DNA from: Bugula neritina
Taxonomy: Eukaryota; Bryozoa; Gymnolaemata; Cheilostomatida; Bugulidae
Direction of reading: 5' to 3'
Assembly (NCBI GenBank): GCA_964035545.1
Contig: OZ037767.1
Location: 14,534,801-14,598,800, forward strand
DNA length: 64,000 nt
Shown here piece by piece: positions 24,501 through 33,500 of the stretch (positions are counted from its first letter, which is position 1; each line of letters starts with the position of its first letter). Made by a program: the position numbers and the translations under genes. The notes under the pieces are model-generated. The model ran no database searches and was not told where the DNA came from. It worked only from the letters and a program-made list of their open reading frames with translations.

Positions 24501-27500
24501 AACGTTATTGTCTGTTGTCTTATAGCTGTTCTTTCCTGGTTCAAGAAATCTGCACCCTCGACCAAACATTTATCTTGTTTACAATTCTAAAGAGTTCATA
24601 AAACAAATATAACTATGGAACCAGGGTTCAAGAGGTCAAATAAGCTTGCTGTATTCTTAAACCTGTATTATAACCTGCTATCTCCAAATGTGTAAAGGAT
24701 TTTTGACCAAATTAACTAGCGTATGAACAGTAACAATAATAAAACTAGCATTTTAAGGGCATATCTGCATAAAATACTGAACATTGCGACCCTAAATTTT
24801 GCCTTAGCTCTACAGCTCTATTATGTGAGGAAGTGGTGGTCTAAATAACACTTCAATAAACTGCTTGCTGCCAACATGACAAACTGACCTTTCACCTCAT
24901 TGGCTAATTTCTAGTGTTTGGACACTTGCTAAGTTGTATCTGGTCTTTCAGTTATCTGTGTTATATTTGTCAATAGTTTAAACTAATAACCAGACCTAAG
25001 TAACGCTAGATGTTGAAATAGTTCTTTGTTTCTGAGCTAACTTCAACATTTATAAGTTATTAGTTAATCTAATAGATGTCCCAGTTCATTTTATGTAGAA
25101 TTTATTAATAATCATGTGTGCTTTTTGATCGACTCTTTTTGACATGAAAAGATTAATTCTGTTTTGCTTACAGGTTCAACTCCTTCTCACACACTCTGAG
25201 TCGAAAGGTATGGCCGAGCTCACTGAAGCAAATTACTTGATTAGTGTTTGACACTTTCATCTGATTGGTTGTATAACACTGCAGTTTCACGAATTAAATG
25301 CATGCTCAAATTTTTACCATTTTGAAATTTTTTTAAAGAATTCATCCAAAAGCAAATCATAGTGGCCAGGGTTTAACGGCTCAACTGTTTCAAAATTATG
25401 CATAATCAGTTTTAAATAAGTTATGATTCGCCATTGGCTATTCAATCAGTTGGACACCAGAAAAGGCACGCTGTGAAACCAAAGATAAATTGTGATGTGA
25501 ATATTGATTTATTTAAGGTCATTCAAAAGTCACTGAGTTAAAAGCTAAATCGGAAACTTCTTTTTGACTTACTTAGATTTTAATTTTTTTCTTTAGCCAA
25601 GAGAGTATTTTTTTCGTTTTGTTTTCATACTAATATCGTTTTCACATTTTAGAAACAATTTTCTGAAGAGACTAGTCAAGATGATCAGAAAGTTGGCAGC
25701 AAAGGTTAGTTTCACTTTATGGCATCTTTTCTACTGAACAATCCATTCCTGCTCACCCTACTTGTGTCTATAATTAATTCTCTATCAAGCTTCATTTGAC
25801 CATAACATTTTAGTAAATGTAAATTATTATGGACACTGGATGAAAAGAGCAGTTTTTACTGCTATGTTGAAATATTTGTGTGCCATGTTGAAATATTTGA
25901 GTGTAACCAGGCATTACCACATGCATGGCCAAATTGGCAGATAGCCTTATTTAGAGACCTATAATAGCCAAAAGCATAGCTTAGCTTCAATCTATAAAGC
26001 TATAATATATACAAGTTTTATATGCTTACATTTATATTTGTATACACAATCTTTTCTATAGAGGTTCTACAGAGTTACTGGGAATAGTATATTTTAGCTA
26101 ATCAAGTTCTCCCTTATTTTGTTATCAGATGTGAGCAGCAGTAGCAGCAGTAGCAGCGATGCCAGCTCTGTGGTAGATAATGAAGCCAATTCACAACTCG
26201 ACAGCCATTCTAAAGCTCTTCCTCAAGGTTGCTATATTGTCATCTACTTCATGCTCTTGAAGAATATTTTCAATCGTACTTACGCAGTCGTCTGTCTGTG
26301 AATTTGCGTAAAGCAATCTCAATCTTATCCGTTGGTAGGATGAGATTTGCGTAGGGGAATAGGCGTCACAGTTGTGTTATATGTGGTCGTGGATCTATTA
26401 GACTAGGAGGATTGACCTATAAGTGTCACACCGCAAGGGTCAATTATTGGGTAGATTGAAGATTTCTTTATGATTTGCTAGAGAATGCTTGTGTACGAAA
26501 AATAGGATAAAAGGATTTAAAATAAAATTATCTGATGGTTTACCTTATAAAGCCAATTGTGAGTGTTTGAAAACTAAAACCTCTAAGAAATGATATTTCA
26601 AAATTTATGTGGAAATAAATTTAATTTTATGCAGATGTGAAAAAGTTTTATTGCAGATTTGGAAATTTAACAGAATACAGATGCCTCCATTTTACAATTA
26701 GTAACATAAAAACACAGCATAATGAAGAATTAGCGTTAGCTGCGGCAAGTACATTCAACAAGTACAAATGCCTACCACAGCTGCCTGGACCAACTCTGGT
26801 GTGAAAAGCAGCGTAAATTTGATTTATGTTCACAATCTTCAGACTGTAGATCAAATTTTAACTCATTTGCGGTTATTCCATAGATTATAGACTTAATAAT
26901 AACAGTATATTTCTTCGCGCCCTTGCGGCAATGTCAATGTCGGCCATTAAATGGCTCTTGTACTTCGAATTAGGTTATTGACGCTTCAAGTATAACTGCT
27001 TTTATGGTGACAAATGACTTCCATCAACTCAACGCTGCCCTTTACTCATGTGTCTATCAGATTAGTTTTTTCAACTCATTATTTTCAGACTTAAAAATAA
27101 ATTCTTTGTCGCCATTGTCATCTACGAATCGAATATGAAAGAGCTGTTGAACGTAAACATATGCAAAGAACTGATGCAATTCTAAAATTTTTGAATAAGT
27201 TTTGTTGTTGAAGTCTGAGCACCATATCTGGACAAGTATCTCGTCTGCTTATTCCTAGACTTATGTCTCATAGGCTGGTTCCTAGATTAATGAGTTTGGC
27301 ATTACATAACAATTCTCTCTAAGATGCATAATCTATGAACAAAATTATGACACTAAAATATGGGCCCTACAACTTTTAACTTTTTTCATGTCTGATATTA
27401 AAGTCAGTGTTTTTCATTATCTAATTTTAAATGCTGTAGATACCATTAGTTTCAATTATTCGGCATCAACCTGGGTGTGACTATGTAATTCCGATTTTTT

Positions 27501-30500
27501 GTTATTTTGTCTTCATAATATAAGTTACTAAATATTTTGAGTATCAGAATGAGATTTGCTTTCAGGAGGCTCAGCTAACAGTCGCGACAGCGAAACACCG
27601 AGGTTACTTTGCACGTCAGCTGACAGTTCAACTGACAGCGAGACGGAGAACAGACTGTCTATAGACTGCCAGACGTCCTCCCCAAAGGAAGTAGCCAACT
27701 CAGAGTCGGTGAGTAACGTACTCGGAGTTAGATTTCATTCTCGTTATTCACTCTAGAATGGTAATTATGCAGGTGTTGAAACCAAAACATACTGACAGCT
27801 TTTGCATTGTTGAGGAATTTATTCCAAACTTGGAAACATAGCAAATTACTGTACCGGCTCAGGTTGTAACCAAACGCTTATCTATTCAAGGGGGGAGAAT
27901 ATAGGAACAGAGTGTTTGGTTGTACAATAGATACGTACATTAGGATAACCCATCAACCTTAACAGGAAATAGAATTTCTCATTGCCAGTAGAGATATACT
28001 TTAATGCCAGTTGCATTGTCTTTGTTCAAGAAATCAGATATCAAATATTCGCTTAACGCAACCACTCCCTCCTCCCCTCCCCTCCCCAAAGCTGCACACA
28101 TGCACTCTTGCTAATTCAGTTCTCAGTTCACTGGCTAGGAGTCAAGTTGCACAATAATCTACTCCATAATGTTGCAATATGATCAGATAATTTTCAAATA
28201 TGCTTTTCAATCAAAGAGCCAGATTTTCTGCGTGTTTAGTTTTGCATATAAATGACGTTTGCATAAAAAAATTTCAACAAGCTTTTCTTTTTTAGAGTCA
28301 CAAAAAATTACAAAATGCAGAAGCTCATAACTTGTATAGTAATGTAATACAGTTATGTTAATAGTAATTACTATTTAAAAATACTTGAAAAGAATTAGGT
28401 TGTGTTTGCCATTTTTCTCCAGCTTGTTTGGTAGTATCGATGTTCAAATTGATGTGTACATCTTTAAAGAGCTGAACTTGAATTGTGCAACACGCAGAAT
28501 AATTCTGATTATTATAAATAATTTAGTTCATTTTTAAAAAGGAGTTCAATTCCCTTGAGAATTTCCATGGCAAGAAGCACGGTTGTTGAGTTGAATAAAA
28601 ATTTAGCATTTCAAATATATATGTGCTTTAAAATGAATTTAGTTTTCAGTATATTGAAGTAGCACATGTAAGTTACTGCAAATGCTACTTATATGAGCTA
28701 GTTAGAAAACAGTTCGGACAAATCTGAAAGCATTATGCAATCTAATGGCCAGTTAATGCATATTTACAATCTTTGGTTAAAGCTAATTTATCAAATTTAA
28801 TTTCTATTTAGATACATTCTAAAAACATCAACAGTATAAAGTCTTTGTTTTTAAAGTTTATTTAGCCCATGCAGAGGCTAAATTTGCAGCATGAATACGA
28901 CAGCAGCAGTTAAGGAGAGAAAAAGAGAGAGTGGGTTTCATTTTGCTTGACAGCAAATAAAATAATTCTCTGCTATTAAGTTGAAGCTATGTGATGAAAA
29001 TAATTACGTTGTGAGTTGAGTTGTAATTAAAATAACTGGGAATTCCTTTTTTTGGAGAAGACGCTCTTTTGCTAGCAAGCATGCAGTCATGGAATATGTT
29101 CTTGTGTTACCTAATAGATTGACATCTTATCAAAGTATGTAAGACAGATGATACAGCTGACTCATTTTGAATACTCGACTGAGTATGTCTAGGGTTCGGC
29201 CTTCCATATTTGGCACAATATCAATTACACACCTTTCTCATGTCAGCTAACTGTTTATCATTGCTAACAAGAAATGGCAGCCATTTTGTTCCATTATTAT
29301 GCGATAGCTACTTACTTATACCTTAGTCAAACTATCGGAACTTTTCTGAGCAACTTCATTATAGTGATTTTGTCGCCTATTTTTAGCTCATCTATACAAG
29401 TAAACAGAAGAAATTGTTCAAAACTTGAAAATACTTTTCATTTTACTGGGCGGCAAAAGGTGTGGTGATGTGACTAACAAAGACTAGTTGAACTGAATTA
29501 CTCTTGATGTTAGTACCAGTACTCTGATACTACTTATACTAGTAGTCTGTTATTAGTACTGGCACATGGCACGATTTTATGGTAGTACATCATAAAACTT
29601 GGTCAAAGCGCAGCTACTACGCCATACAAGTACATGCGTACTGGTGATCTACTAGACTAATATGTTCCATAAGTTGGCATTTCATCTGACATCTAATAAA
29701 GTTACACTAGTAGTGCAGGAGCTAAACAAACGGCTAGTAGACAAAGTTTATTGCCGCTGTATGTATAGTTTACACTGATTTAGAGATACGTTCATATGTC
29801 AAGCAAACATTGATAAGGTCATATAACATGAATGCTCACAACCCGGAAAGCACTGTTCAACGTGTTTTCAAGTGCCAACGCGGCAATAGTACAATAATGA
29901 GTGTAAAAAAAGCATCACATGTCTGTTTTTACACACTCTGCCTACTGTCATATGCATATTTCTAAAGTTATATAAAAAGTAGTTGTTTTAGCATCTTTAG
30001 CTGGTGCCATTTATCCTTATTCGCCCACATACAAATTTGGCCCCAATTTGACTTCTCTAAAACCCTTTAATCCCTTAATCATGCATACATCTATTTGACC
30101 ACAGCACTGATTTCATCTATTTAATTCAATGACTACCCTTTGTGTGGTGATTTTATGGATAGATATAGCAAAGGGGGAATTGGCCTTTGTTACTCGGTGT
30201 AAAAGTACGTTTTTAAGTTTAGTTGAACTCTATCTAGTACTCAGTGTGAATTCAGGACTTTTCACCACAAAGAATAATGCAGCAAATAGGTTAACGAAGT
30301 TGACTAATGAAACGTCAACAGCATCTGAATGGATTTTGTTGTTATACAAGCATTAAAAATTTAATTTTTAAACTTCTAAAAGTTCAATTTGACATCTAAC
30401 TAGAAATCAACCAGTGTACTTTAGCAGCTGTCATCTCTTGGATGTAAAAGGGAAGATTTGTTTTCTGCTTCGCTCGTTTTGATTAATATGAGAGTTTGAA

Positions 30501-33500
30501 GCAATAGCTCAGCAAGTTTTAGGGTGAATGCTTTATTCTAAATGCAATATGGTTGCCTTATCAACGCGGTAAAAATATTTACTGTTATAGCATTTCACAA
30601 ATTTAATTTTTGAGCATCAGTTTTCTGGCATAATTCCATTTAAGGTCATCACATATATTTTGCACAAGAATGTATGCTACTGTTTTATTTTTATTCGCTT
30701 AATATTCGATATGCAGAATTTTAGGGTAGATAACTCCGAATAACACCTGCAGTATAAGCAGTCTTTATTTCAGTTTATTTGTCTACCAACTCTTGAAATT
30801 AATCTAAAATGTAGCAAGCATTCTAATGAGTGTGCTAGAAGGACTACGCGACTAAGATATGTGTCCATGAAGTCAAGGTTACTGTCTAGTTAGAGTAAGC
30901 ACAAGCTGTCTGGATATTTTAGGGTCATTACCAGTTTAAATAGTTCACTCTACATTTTATAACAAGTAGTTCTATATTTAGTAATTAAATTATGAGTTTG
31001 TACCAAGTTTGTCTACTGTATACCTTTAGACTTCATGCTGTGGTTATAGATACACCGATATTGATGTCATTTTTTACACACACACTCACTCACTCTCTCA
31101 CTCACTCAACCAGCATATGGCAGCCACCCTATGCAGTATTCCTCTGCTACACTTGGACAGTGGACAAAGCTTCAACCTCTCTAATAATACAGTGCCAGTT
31201 GCCAGGAAACCATCATTATTTTTTCTCTCTTGGTTGTAGGTTAACAGCCCACCAAATGGATTGCACAAGAACTTCATAACCAATACGCTTCTGGAAACGG
31301 CAAGAGTTCGGAGAGATAAGGCGCCTACCGCATCAGAGAATTTTCCAAACTCCCAGAACCCAGGTACCAAGTCTTTCTCATGTTTTTCTGTCGCACTTTA
31401 TAGCTTTGTTAGAATATTCTTCACTGCTGCAAGATGAAGGATTTTTTGTTTCACAACTTATGTGACCATTTTTGTTTTGATTCTTTTTTGCTGAAAGAAG
31501 TATTTCAGCTTAAGGTTTAAATCAGATGTTACTATGAAAAAATTGCCGGAGCAAACAGCACTCTAGTTTGTAGCTAGAAAACATGTCTGTATGAAAAATA
31601 CGCACCGACCAACACCCAGCATAAGTGCTCTTTTATGTTGGAGTCCTTATCCAGTACATATAGCAGAATAACAATAGGATTCAATTTTCTTCTGGCATAA
31701 TTTGCTGCTACTGTTTCCCATCTGGCGACGACTTTCTTAAACACTTATTGCAGCATTCCGTAGCTGTAATAATTTTAATTTTGCATCAACAAATGTTTTA
31801 TTCTTACAACAGCATTAGATAATATGTAGAAGAGTAAACTAAAGAAATGAACATCCCTTCTTTATCATGGTATATCAAGTTTCAGCAAAACTTTTCCCAG
31901 TTTTGACTTTATGTAGCCGAGATAATTCAAATTAATATAAAATATGTTATAAATAATTTTTGCACTAAATAAATTTTTTTATCATTATTGTTTCCTGTGT
32001 TTCATACTACCTATTGACTTCTCTACATACTAACTATTTATATACTAACTACTTTATTACTGCTATTGACTATTCTATGTCGTAACTACTTTTCTAACAA
32101 AGTGGCAACACATCTTGGTTCAGCCTACTTAAAATTAATCAAACTGTATAACATTGAACCCTTTTAGTTGCAGAGACAGAAGTAAATCCTGAGGAGTCAC
32201 CAGCCAAGGTGGTAAAGTTAGAGGCAACAACCGACAGTCTACAAGCCAGGCTCAGGAGACACCTTAATGGTGGTGATGTCACGGAAAGGGGCCCAGTCAG
32301 TCACACTCCCATTACCACAGCTAGTAGTAAGTGTCACATCACATCATCTACTGTCACAGCTAGTAGTGTCACAGCACAGCTGACAACAAGTTAATGTGTC
32401 GCACTTGTTAACTAAACTTCTACATAATTGGTTTCTGCCTTGGTTTAAACATTATTTTTTGAAACTGTTTGTTCAAAGATACTTTGGCTCAATCAGCAGA
32501 TGGCCGAGTAAAACGTGTGCAGCTGTTAATCATCACAGATTTCTGGAAAAAGTTCCCCGGATATTACAAACATTTCACAATGGGCTGTTTAGATGTGACA
32601 TAAACCTTTGGTCTATTGTTTGTCAGTTTTCTTTCAGTTCAGTTGAAATGTTTTCCCTAAAGTCACATCCGTTTTCAGCATCCGGGGGAACTCATTTCTG
32701 ACTTATCGTGTTGATTGATTATATACAAAACAATAAACTAAATACCCATCAGCTACTGCTGCCAATGTTATGATGCATCTTGTAGATGTTACTCAGCCGT
32801 CTGCCACATCCACACTACTGTTGAGTCGGCTGAGTTCAGTGGTGGATACAGTAACCAAGAGTGAGATACGTACGTTCTACCACCCCCCTATTATGCCTGC
32901 TGCATCCACCACTGTAGCTGCTGATGCCAAACTCCAAGATGGTGTGTCTACGTCTCAGAGTCGAAGTGATGAGTGTGAATACTGTGGAAAGGTGCTTTTC
33001 TTTACCCTTCCCTCTGCACCTGTCCAATGTTACTGTTCCTTCTATACTAGCTATTTGAAATATAATCTTTTTTTACTAGATACTTTATAATGATAAAAAT
33101 AAAACAGAAATTAGGTACATATAATAATGTTTAAGACTTTGTATAAATTAAAGCTTGATACAGGTAAATCTGATATTCTAATTGTATACTAACCCAGTGC
33201 ATGCGTACATGCATTCCATGGTACCCATACGTCTGATGCTACACATGCATTCTATGTTACACGCATATTCTGTATGGACCCAGGTGTTTGCCAACAAAAG
33301 CAATCTCAAAGTTCACAGAAGAAGTCACACTGGAGAGAAGCCCTACAAGTGTGACTTGTGTCCATATTCATGTGCTCAGTCTAGCAAGTTAACCAGACAT
33401 AAGAAGACACACGGAGGCAGTCACAGGTGCCGAGTGTGTGGGGCTCCCTTCACGAACTCAGCGTAAGAACTTTTTAGTTGTACGATTACGTAATCACTGT

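Larger units (their letters stand above)
20761..26128 (+). other. Intron 3 of the right BCL11-like gene
   Basis: About 5.4 kb. Holds two tandem-repeat tracts (22130-22285 and 22881-23072), an unassigned minus-strand open frame (21818-22129) and the uncertain exon-like segments A and B. Confidence 0.6.
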
